A program made the translations under genes and the position numbers. From the NCBI GenBank assembly GCA_001805965.1, contig MHHG01000064.1, forward strand, positions 1 to 38,600: a stretch of 38,600 nt of DNA, given 5' to 3'. Origin of the DNA: Omnitrophica WOR_2 bacterium RIFOXYA2_FULL_38_17. Its GTDB lineage: Bacteria; Omnitrophota; Gorgyraeia; Zapsychrales; Zapsychraceae. Of the stretch, positions 31,578 through 38,600 are shown piece after piece. Every line of letters begins with the position of its first letter. Within the stretch, counting starts at the first letter, position 1. The notes below the pieces were generated by a model. It had not been told where the DNA came from. It saw only the letters and a program-made list of their open reading frames with translations, and did not search any database.

Positions 31578-34241
31578 TTATAGCTTAAGTTTAAAAAGAT
31601 TTATTAAAGAATCATCATCTATTTCTGTAAGCCAATTTTCCTTTGATTGTTCGATTATGTTTCTTGATAGTCCTGATTTTTCCTCAATCATGATGTCGAT
31701 ATTTTCCTCGATTGTTCCTTTTGTGATAAATTTATGGACAATTACTTTTTTCTCCTGGCCGATCCTGAAAGCTCGGTCTGTTGCCTGATTTTCTATGGCT
31801 GGGTTCCACCATCGGTCAAAGTGGATCACATGATTTGCTTCAGTTAAGTTCAATCCAACCCCGCCAGCTTTTAAAGAAAGAATAAAAAAGGGAATGTATT
31901 CATCGCTTTGAAAGCGATCGATCAATATTTTTCTTTGCGGAGTGGGAATGCTGCCGTGCAATACCAGGCCATCGTGTCCAAAAATTGTTTTGAGGAATAT
32001 CTCAAGAGGAGAAATGATTGATTTGAACTGAGTGAAGATCAGGACCTTTTCTCTTTCCTGGAAAATGATCTCGCATATTTCCCGTAAGCGCTGGAATTTT
32101 CCGCTGTCATTTTCGCTAAAATGCCGATTTCCCGTATATTGGCTTGGATGATTGCATATCTGCTTGAATTTCATGAGAGATGACAGAATGACGCCTTTTC
32201 TTTGAATTCCTTTTGATTCCTTGATTGAGCTTTCAGTAGTTTTGATAAGTTCGTTATAAAGTATAATTTGCTTTTTGCTTAAATGTGAATAAGTTTTCAT
32301 TTCTATCTTGTCAGGCAAATCAGGGACGATATTTTTATCCGTTTTCAATCTGCGTAAAAGATACGGCTGTATAACATTTTTTAATTTGCCGTATTTGTTC
32401 GGGTGGTCGCTTAAGCTTTTGGTGTATTTTGAGAATTCCCTCGGTGTTCCCAGCAGCCCGGGATTCGTAAAATCAAGAAGTGACCAGAGATTTGATAATT
32501 TGTTTTCTATCGGGGTTCCTGTAAGTATGATCCTGTTAAATGACATCAATTTTTTAATAGCCTTGCTTTGCTTTGTATTCGGATTCTTTATAGCTTGGGC
32601 TTCGTCTAGAATAACATAAAACCACTTGGTTTCTTTCAATAAAGGGAATTTTTGTATAAGATTGTATGTTGTTATGACCAGATCGTAAGGATTCTCAAGG
32701 GTATCCTTATTTAAGATATCCTTTGACTCGGGATTTATCCCCGGATGAGCAATTAGAACTTTCAAGGTCGGCGAGAATGTTTGAATTTCACTTTGCCAGT
32801 TGAAAACAAGGGATGCCGGCAGAATCAAAAGATTCGGGGGATTGTTTTGATCTTTAATTAGAGTCAAAAAAGCAAGAAGCTGGACAGTTTTTCCAAGCCC
32901 CATGTCATCTGCCAGGCAGGCGCCGAATTGCAAAGAATGTAATAGGTAAAGCCAGTTTAATCCTTCAAGCTGATAAGGGCGAAGAGTCCCAGTAAATGTG
33001 CTTGGTACGGAAACTGTCTTGATGATCTCAGGATTTCGTAATTTTTCAAGTGCGTTCTTGAGCCATTGCCCAAGGGAAAATTCCAAGACAAAATCTTCAT
33101 CCTCACTGCTTAAAAGTTCGCTTGCACCCATTTGCAGACGAATTGCTTCCTGAAAAGTTAACCCTTTTTTCTCAGCATCTTTTGCTTTTTCAAACATTTT
33201 CAGCATCATTGCAAGTTTTCTTTGGTCTACTTTTAGCCATTTCCCGTTAACAAGCGCTAGGCCTTCAGTTTCATTTAAAATATTATGGATTTCTTCTTCT
33301 GTAACAATTGTATCGCCAAGCAATAATTCCGCGTTGAAATTCAGTATGCTATCCATTCCTAAATGTGACGGAACAGGATCGTGCATTGAAATATTGATCT
33401 TCATTGATGACGCTTCTTTATTCCACCAATCAGGAATGCGGCATAGAATTCCGCTTTTTTCAAAAAGCTTTATTTCTTTCAGAAATTGATAAGCTTCTGA
33501 AGCTGTCCACCCTAAAGGATGAAACAGATCGCCCGATTCAAGCATTTGTTGAATTATCGGACATTCACGTGCTGCAAAATTAATAGTATTTAATAATTCC
33601 AATAATTCACGGTCATTATGATCGAATATTTCAAGTGCATGCTTGATTGTAAAATGCTGGATTGTACGCTTTTTTTGTTGTCGCGGTATGTATGTAGCAA
33701 GAAAAGAGAAGGGGTGTATTTTGTCAAAAGGATTTTCGGCAAGATGAAATTGCATGCGCCCGACAAGAAGGATATGCATACTATAAGTATGTACGAAACT
33801 CTCGATAGTTCCCTCGTGATGTTTTATTTTGTCCTGAAAAAATAAATTAAGCTGTTCCCATAAGTTACTCAATACATTCTTGTTAAAACGTTGTGACCCG
33901 ACCATAAAAGGTATTTTTTGCAGGAATCCTGCCATTTCATCAGGTGTAATGCTTATTTCAGTTTTGTCGCGTTTGATCTCAAGCTCGGGAGCATGGCTGA
34001 GCTTGAATGAAAAAAGGTGCGCAAAATCCCTGAAGAAATTAAGAGAAGGTGAAAGAGGTATCTCTTCATCACAAAATCCCAAGAAAAACAAAGAAGATAC
34101 GAACCCGTCTTTTGAACGCTTAAATATCTCTTTTTGTAATATTAGGGTGTTTTTGTAGATTTTCCTTTTTACTGTTGTCCACTCTAAATGAACATTTCCG
34201 TCCGGGAAAATTGCTGCTATTAGTTGATTATTGTTATTCAT
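31578..34241 (-). CDS. SNF2-family DNA-dependent ATPase/helicase
   Basis: The 887-residue protein has a long N-terminal region (about residues 1-410) of the bacterial SNF2-associated type. The SNF2 ATPase follows: Walker A DDMGLGKT (445-452), motif II DEAQ (546-549), LTGTPIENKLSNLWSLLDF as motif III and following, and second-lobe LSLKAGGVGLNLTEANHVIHFDRWWNPAIENQATDRAFRIGQ. Such enzymes translocate on double-stranded DNA and move bound proteins. The partner is the SWIM protein encoded just downstream. There is no visible Shine-Dalgarno site before the ATG. A promoter candidate lies 24 bases upstream. Confidence 0.95.
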   Translation of the reverse strand: MNNNNQLIAAIFPDGNVHLEWTTVKRKIYKNTLILQKEIFKRSKDGFVSSLFFLGFCDEEIPLSPSLNFFRDFAHLFSFKLSHAPELEIKRDKTEISITPDEMAGFLQKIPFMVGSQRFNKNVLSNLWEQLNLFFQDKIKHHEGTIESFVHTYSMHILLVGRMQFHLAENPFDKIHPFSFLATYIPRQQKKRTIQHFTIKHALEIFDHNDRELLELLNTINFAARECPIIQQMLESGDLFHPLGWTASEAYQFLKEIKLFEKSGILCRIPDWWNKEASSMKINISMHDPVPSHLGMDSILNFNAELLLGDTIVTEEEIHNILNETEGLALVNGKWLKVDQRKLAMMLKMFEKAKDAEKKGLTFQEAIRLQMGASELLSSEDEDFVLEFSLGQWLKNALEKLRNPEIIKTVSVPSTFTGTLRPYQLEGLNWLYLLHSLQFGACLADDMGLGKTVQLLAFLTLIKDQNNPPNLLILPASLVFNWQSEIQTFSPTLKVLIAHPGINPESKDILNKDTLENPYDLVITTYNLIQKFPLLKETKWFYVILDEAQAIKNPNTKQSKAIKKLMSFNRIILTGTPIENKLSNLWSLLDFTNPGLLGTPREFSKYTKSLSDHPNKYGKLKNVIQPYLLRRLKTDKNIVPDLPDKIEMKTYSHLSKKQIILYNELIKTTESSIKESKGIQRKGVILSSLMKFKQICNHPSQYTGNRHFSENDSGKFQRLREICEIIFQEREKVLIFTQFKSIISPLEIFLKTIFGHDGLVLHGSIPTPQRKILIDRFQSDEYIPFFILSLKAGGVGLNLTEANHVIHFDRWWNPAIENQATDRAFRIGQEKKVIVHKFITKGTIEENIDIMIEEKSGLSRNIIEQSKENWLTEIDDDSLINLFKLKL

Positions 34242-34264
34242 TAGGGACAGACTATATCGAGTTC

Positions 34265-34294
34265 ATGATATATGCAAGGAATAAATACTGTAAA
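34265..34294 (-). promoter_or_regulatory. Probable promoter for the SNF2-SWIM operon
   Basis: On the minus strand TTTACA (34294-34289), an 18-base spacer and TATCAT (34270-34265) lie just ahead of the ATG at 34241. A start near 34258 would leave a leader under 20 bases, which fits the absence of a ribosome site. Confidence 0.42.
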
Positions 34295-34384
34295 GATATT
34301 TAGCGATAAAATATCAATAAATATTACTTAGAGAAACGCTGAATCCAAATTGAGATTATTTATGTGAATTAATGAGTGCGTATG

Positions 34385-34413
34385 TTGACAATTATTATTA
34401 AAAGTAATACTAT
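34385..34413 (+). promoter_or_regulatory. Sigma70-like promoter with long leader ahead of uup
   Basis: A perfect TTGACA (34385-34390), a 17-base spacer and TACTAT (34408-34413) point toward the ABC-F gene at 34661. The leader would be about 240 bases. Within it I see a 19-codon ORF starting near 34480 without a ribosome site, but no clear terminator hairpin. The rest of the 419-base intergenic stretch shows only the divergent SNF2 promoter. Confidence 0.6.
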
Positions 34414-34660
34414 ATGCAATCAAAAAATTATTATGTGTAATATCTTGAAGGTATGGAATAGAGATCAGATATCAATTGATGAAATATTTGTTACGGTTTA
34501 ATAAAACGCAAACAAGTAAGCTGGACAGTCTTAATTAATTTAACAATAATATTTTGGAATAGTTGCTGCATTCCCGGTAATGGTTCACTCTGTATCAATT
34601 TGGTGGAGAGTTTTTTGCTTATAGCTAAAATACCGTATTTGTAGTAGACTTGGTACCATT

Positions 34661-36544
34661 ATGGCACTAATTAGTTTACAAGAAATAACCCTCGCTTTTG
34701 GGGGGCCGCTATTATTTGATCGCGTTAGCCTTCAACTCGAGCCTGGCGAAAGGGTGGCTTTGCTAGGTCGCAATGGAGTTGGTAAAACCACTTTGATGAA
34801 GGTTATGGCAGGTCAGGTCGAGATTGATGGTGGTGACATTCTTTATCAAAAGGGCGTTAAGATCACACATTTGCCGCAGGAAGTCCCTAGTGACATTATA
34901 GGTACAGTATTTGATATAGTATTTTCAGGATTAGGTGAACGTGCAAAGACATTAAAAGATTACCACCATTTGGCCCATAGGCTGCATATCGAGCACACCC
35001 AACAACTTTTGCTTGAATTTGATAGATTACAGACAGAGCTAAATCATACCGATGGATGGGATTTGGATGCTGAAGTCCAGGATGTACTTTCCCATATGAA
35101 ATTAAACGGTGACGATGATTTTGTGGCTTTATCAGGAGGACAAAAACGAAGAGTGCTTTTGGCCAAAGCGCTGGTTATAAAACCGGAGATCTTATTGCTA
35201 GATGAGCCTACAAACCATCTGGACATTGATACGATTGATTGGCTGGAAGAATTTCTTAAAGAATATCCGGGAACAGTGTTTTTTGTAACGCATGACAGAA
35301 TGTTCATGACCCATTTAGCTACTCGTATCATTGAGCTTGACCGAGGCAAGCTTTTTAACTGGTCATGTGATTATCAGACGTTTTTAGAGAGGAAGCAAAT
35401 GGCTCTGGAAGTTGAAGCAGCACAACGCGCTGATTTTGACAAAAAGCTGGCAGCAGAAGAAGTGTGGATCCGCAAAGGAATAAAAGCGCGCCGTACCAGA
35501 AATGAAGGCAGGGTCAGGGAGCTTGAGCGTATGCGTAAAGAGAAAAAAGCTCAGCGTCAGCAAATAGGTCAGGCCAGAATTCAATCCCAAGAATCAGGGG
35601 TTTCAGGACGTCAGGTAATTAAAGTTGAGCGGTTAGGATTTAGCTATGGAGATAATTGTATCATTGGTGATTTTTCAACACAAATTATGCGCGGTGATAA
35701 AATTGGTGTAATTGGCGCCAATGGAAGCGGTAAAACAACATTGTTGCGTATTCTTCTTGGGCAGTTAGAGCCCCTCAGAGGTAAAGTTACTTTAGGGACA
35801 AATCTAGAAATTCTTTATTATGATCAATTGCGCGAGCAATTAGACGACGAAAAGACAGTTGTGGATAACATCACTGGTGGTTCAGATACTGTGACTATTA
35901 ACGGGAAGCCAAGGCATATTATAGGCTATTTGCAGGATTTCTTGTTTACTCCTGATAGGGCGCGGACTCCGGTAAAAGTGCTTTCTGGAGGAGAGCGTAA
36001 CCGTCTTTTATTGGCACGTTTTTTTAGCAAACCTTCTAACTTCATGGTTATGGATGAGCCGACCAATGACCTGGATATTGAAACTCAGGAGCTGCTTGAG
36101 GAGCTTTTGACGGATTATTCGGGAACCTTGATATTAGTAAGCCATGACCGTGTTTTACTAAACAATGTAGTGACTTCAACGATCGTTCTTGAGGGCAAAG
36201 GTAAGATTTCTGAACATGTTGGCGGTTATGATGATTGGCTTTCACAAAGTAAAGCTGATAATATAAAGGAAGTGAAGAAAGTAAAGGGTGCTCAATCTAA
36301 GAAACCGCAAAAACCTGCAGCAAAGCGCAAGCTTTCTTTTAAGGAAGAAAAAGAGGTTAAAGTCTTAATGGCTCAGATTCAGAAGATTGAAAGTGAGCGG
36401 GAAACTATCTACGAACTTTTATCTGATGTTAGCATTTATCAAAGAGACCCAAAAGCAGCAGTACAGGCTCAGGCGCGTGAAGAGGATATTATGGATGAGC
36501 TTCTTGAGCTATATGAACGTTGGGAAGAGCTTGAGGGTGCTTAA
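34661..36544 (+). CDS. uup: ABC-F family ATPase, Uup type
   Basis: The 627-residue protein has two ABC cassettes and no membrane segment. Cassette 1 has Walker A GRNGVGKTT, signature LSGGQKRR and LLLDEPTNHLDIDT. Cassette 2 has GANGSGKTT, LSGGERNR and MDEPTNDLDIET. The inter-cassette linker contains AAEEVWIRKGIKARRTRNEGRVRELERMR, diagnostic of Uup. A C-terminal coiled coil (about residues 550-627) follows a lysine-rich stretch. ABC-F proteins act on ribosomes; Uup is also linked to transposon precise excision and DNA-branch binding in E. coli. No Shine-Dalgarno site precedes the ATG, so translation may depend on the long leader. Confidence 0.94.
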   Translation: MALISLQEITLAFGGPLLFDRVSLQLEPGERVALLGRNGVGKTTLMKVMAGQVEIDGGDILYQKGVKITHLPQEVPSDIIGTVFDIVFSGLGERAKTLKDYHHLAHRLHIEHTQQLLLEFDRLQTELNHTDGWDLDAEVQDVLSHMKLNGDDDFVALSGGQKRRVLLAKALVIKPEILLLDEPTNHLDIDTIDWLEEFLKEYPGTVFFVTHDRMFMTHLATRIIELDRGKLFNWSCDYQTFLERKQMALEVEAAQRADFDKKLAAEEVWIRKGIKARRTRNEGRVRELERMRKEKKAQRQQIGQARIQSQESGVSGRQVIKVERLGFSYGDNCIIGDFSTQIMRGDKIGVIGANGSGKTTLLRILLGQLEPLRGKVTLGTNLEILYYDQLREQLDDEKTVVDNITGGSDTVTINGKPRHIIGYLQDFLFTPDRARTPVKVLSGGERNRLLLARFFSKPSNFMVMDEPTNDLDIETQELLEELLTDYSGTLILVSHDRVLLNNVVTSTIVLEGKGKISEHVGGYDDWLSQSKADNIKEVKKVKGAQSKKPQKPAAKRKLSFKEEKEVKVLMAQIQKIESERETIYELLSDVSIYQRDPKAAVQAQAREEDIMDELLELYERWEELEGA

Positions 36545-36618
36545 AAATTTCTTTACATTTTTAAAATATAGGCGTTTAATACAACGTTTGTTTTTAATTT
36601 ATTTCAAAGGTTAAAATT

Positions 36619-38304
36619 GTGATAGAAAAGTTTTTACATTTATTTTCCAATATATCGTATTTCCATGTGAATATGCTTTTTATTCTGGGGATCGCCCTGT
36701 TTGGAGGGACAATTGGAGGCCGGTTGTTTCAAAAAATGAAAGTCCCGCAAGTTGTAGGCTACATCGTAATAGGTATATTATTGGGACCTATGGGTATAAA
36801 AATAATTAATACTGAAATGGTCAATGTTCTTCAGCCGCTTACTTATTTTGCCTTGGGGCTTATAGGATTCATGATCGGAGGTGAGCTGAAGAAAAATGTA
36901 ATTATCCGTTATGGTAAGCAGTTTTTCTATATTTTACTTTTTGAAGGTATATTTTCGTTTATTTTAGTCGCAATTTCAGTCGGATTATTCGGCACTTATT
37001 TTTTTAAAAATGCCAACCTGGGATGGGGATTAGGATTGCTTTTTGGGTCAATTGCTTCAGCAACAGCACCGGCAGCTACAACCGATGTTCTTTGGGAATA
37101 TAGAACACGAGGCCCTTTAACTACGACTATTTTTGGCATAGTTGCTTTGGATGATGCTCTTGCCATATTTCTTTTTGCGATCTCTGCAAGCTTTGCAACG
37201 AGAATTATGGGTACGACTCAAAATAGTTTGATGATATCCATATTGCACCCTTTATATGAAATAGGAGGAGCAGTTCTTGTTGGGGCTATATCAGGAACTA
37301 TACTTGTAAAGATACTTCATAAATATAACGAAGAAGAAAGGGTTCTTGCTTTTTTGATCGGCATAGTACTGTTTGTTTTAGGCATATCCCTTGCAATTAA
37401 TGTTAGTATGTTGCTGGCATCTATGGTTCTTGGAGCTGTTGTTGTTAATGGTGCTCCCAATATCTCAAAAAATATTTTCAAATTGCTTGCGGGATTTACT
37501 CCGCCAATATTTATCTTATTCTTTGTCTTTATAGGTTCTAAGCTTAATTTTAGCCAGGTTAATCCATTGGTTTTTGGGCTTGTTCTTGTTTATCTTGTCA
37601 GCCGTACCATCGGGAAAATGTCAGGAGCTTTTCTAGGAGCGTATGTTTCTCAAGCTCCAAAGACAGTAAGGAAATATCTTCCGTTCTGTCTTTTTAGCCA
37701 GGCAGGCGTAGCCATAGGCTTATCTATTGTTGCGGCACATCTTTTACCTGAAGATCTGGGAAATATTATTATTATTGTCATTACATCGACAACATTTGTT
37801 GTGCAGCTTATTGGTCCATCTTGTGTTCGTTATGGTATATCCAAAGCAGGAGAAATTGGCCTTAACATTACAGAAGAAGATATTATAAAAAAGATCAAGA
37901 TCGCGGATATTATTGAAGAAAATGCCCCTCTGATAAAGCAAAACACATCTTTAGATGAAATATTGCGGAATTTCAGTAAATATCCTTATTTTTATTATCC
38001 TGTTGTTGGAAACGACAAGAAATTAATAGGGATAATTAGTATTGATAGCGTTCGGCATGTTTTTAGGGATAAGGATGTTGGTGCCTTCGTTTTAGCAGAA
38101 GATATTCTTGAGCCTGTGCAGATCAAGATAGGCGCAACCGCTAGCGGGCTAGAAGCTAAAGAACTATTTGATAAATACCATATTGATTTTGTTCCAGTAG
38201 TAGATGAAAACGATGTTGTTGTGGGAGGGCTTGAAGAAAGGATATTTTATAGATTTATTACAAGAAAGCAGGTAGAGATTGAACAGAAAGTTCTTTCTTT
38301 ATAG
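36619..38304 (+). CDS. Cation/proton antiporter (CPA2 type) with C-terminal CBS pair
   Basis: The 561-residue protein has about 12 membrane segments of the Na+/H+ exchanger fold (about residues 1-400). Marks are KVPQVVGYIVIGILLGPMGI, then SIASATAPAATTDVLWEYRTRGPL and GIVALDDALAIFLFAIS, with the paired-aspartate-type motif LDD. The C-terminal cytoplasmic part (about 430-555) is a CBS pair with YPVVGNDKKLIGIISIDSVRHV and VPVVDENDVVVGGLEERI. Exchange of Na+ or K+ for H+ gated by nucleotide binding is the likely role. The start is GTG 36619 after AAAGG. This could functionally cover for the lost NhaD. Confidence 0.9.
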   Translation: MIEKFLHLFSNISYFHVNMLFILGIALFGGTIGGRLFQKMKVPQVVGYIVIGILLGPMGIKIINTEMVNVLQPLTYFALGLIGFMIGGELKKNVIIRYGKQFFYILLFEGIFSFILVAISVGLFGTYFFKNANLGWGLGLLFGSIASATAPAATTDVLWEYRTRGPLTTTIFGIVALDDALAIFLFAISASFATRIMGTTQNSLMISILHPLYEIGGAVLVGAISGTILVKILHKYNEEERVLAFLIGIVLFVLGISLAINVSMLLASMVLGAVVVNGAPNISKNIFKLLAGFTPPIFILFFVFIGSKLNFSQVNPLVFGLVLVYLVSRTIGKMSGAFLGAYVSQAPKTVRKYLPFCLFSQAGVAIGLSIVAAHLLPEDLGNIIIIVITSTTFVVQLIGPSCVRYGISKAGEIGLNITEEDIIKKIKIADIIEENAPLIKQNTSLDEILRNFSKYPYFYYPVVGNDKKLIGIISIDSVRHVFRDKDVGAFVLAEDILEPVQIKIGATASGLEAKELFDKYHIDFVPVVDENDVVVGGLEERIFYRFITRKQVEIEQKVLSL

Positions 38305-38355
38305 CTTTTAAAAATATTTAATAGTTTGAAAATTTTAAAGTATGCATTGTTTGAA

Positions 38356-38388
38356 ATTCCCAGGCAAAAAAGCTTAGGGAATATTTTT
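38356..38388 (+). terminator. Weak terminator-like hairpin after the antiporter gene
   Basis: ATTCCC (38356-38361) and GGGAAT (38377-38382) form a 6-bp stem with a 15-base loop, followed by ATTTTT. The stem is short, so efficiency is doubtful, but the position between the antiporter stop and the next promoter is right. Confidence 0.35.
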
Positions 38389-38393
38389 ATGAT

Positions 38394-38422
38394 TTGCAAT
38401 TGAACTTTGATTAAAGTAGAAT
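38394..38422 (+). promoter_or_regulatory. Promoter for the gene at the right edge
   Basis: TTGCAA (38394-38399), a 17-base spacer and TAGAAT (38417-38422) form a good sigma70-like promoter. The first start codon downstream is at 38540, giving a leader of about 110 bases. Confidence 0.5.
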
Positions 38423-38539
38423 GTTGCCCAAAACACAAATAGTCACAAATTTTATAAGTAGTATAAAAAAAGTTTAAAGGTTGGTCAAAGGACTGCTTTT
38501 AAAGATAATTTTAACAACAATCTTTGAAAGGGTATAGTT

Positions 38540-38600
38540 ATGACTCAAAAAAGGGCAATCTGTTTAAATTGCATCGATGGGCGTGTTCAATTACCTGTTA
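38540..38600 (+). CDS. Carbonic-anhydrase-like protein, N terminus only (partial)
   Basis: ATG 38540, preceded by GAAAGGG, opens a frame of 20 codons that runs off the window: MTQKRAICLNCIDGRVQLPV. The C-x-D-G-R-V-Q-x-P-V block resembles the start of a beta-carbonic-anhydrase-like family in which CMDGRVQ-x-PV is conserved. The cysteine and aspartate would be part of the zinc site. Too little is visible for a firm call. Confidence 0.5.
   Translation, partial: MTQKRAICLNCIDGRVQLPV

Noticed and set aside
34243..34251. AGGGACAGA beside the SNF2 start as a further repeat copy
   Set aside because: Only nine bases match the second module of the repeat; that is expected by chance in this much sequence.
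1..38600. tRNA, rRNA, prophage or insertion-sequence genes
   Set aside because: No cloverleaf-like tRNA sequence, rRNA motif, transposase or phage structural gene could be recognised on reading either strand.

Overview
The window is AT-rich chromosomal DNA from a Gram-negative-type bacterium. It has an envelope-spanning TamB-like protein, periplasmic-looking exported proteins, an Hsp15-type S4 protein and Uup. Sigma70-like TTGACA/TATAAT promoters, AAGGAG ribosome sites and frequent TTG/GTG starts are visible. The palindromic GGGGACAGTCCCC repeats, the PEGA plus glycosyltransferase pair and the GlgE operon would fit an uncultured lineage such as Omnitrophota or a relative. That placement is a guess from general impression, not a measurement. 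No rRNA, tRNA, CRISPR array, insertion sequence or phage gene was seen.

Layout. Positions 1-4.0 kb (+) hold the tail of a radical SAM protein, an RlmL-type THUMP methyltransferase, a YaiI/YqxD protein, an Hsp15-like S4 protein, a glycerophosphodiester phosphodiesterase, a cupin and a TPR protein. Positions 4.1-7.2 kb (-) hold a PEGA-domain membrane protein followed by a membrane family 2 glycosyltransferase. This first fifth of the window carries every copy of the GGGGACAGTCCCC repeat family, and two reading frames end inside a copy. Positions 7.5-8.8 kb (+) encode three small exported or membrane proteins, one made of 22-residue repeats, and end in a strong GAAA-tetraloop terminator.

Positions 9.0-17.4 kb (+) are a membrane-transport and ion-homeostasis region: MATE exporter, YrbG-type Na+/Ca2+ exchanger, a decayed NhaD Na+/H+ antiporter, MscS channel, a truncated diguanylate cyclase, a short TamB-like protein, a CNNM/DUF21 protein, a LapA-domain protein and CorA. 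The two pseudogenes flank the MscS gene and show local gene decay. A 23-residue lysine-rich ORF with its own promoter and terminator follows.

Positions 17.8-25.9 kb (+) are a maltose-1-phosphate/alpha-glucan operon: a CBS-pair protein, GlgE, a TreS-maltokinase fusion and GlgX. The fusion can convert trehalose to maltose and then to maltose 1-phosphate. GlgE extends glucan from maltose 1-phosphate, and GlgX debranches the product. Positions 26.0-34.2 kb are a nucleic-acid-processing block: a small basic coiled-coil protein, RecQ, topoisomerase III and a VF530-family protein on the plus strand, converging on a SNF2 helicase plus SWIM zinc-finger pair on the minus strand. Positions 34.7-38.6 kb (+) hold the ABC-F ATPase Uup, a CPA2-type cation/proton antiporter with CBS domains, and the start of a carbonic-anhydrase-like gene cut by the window edge.
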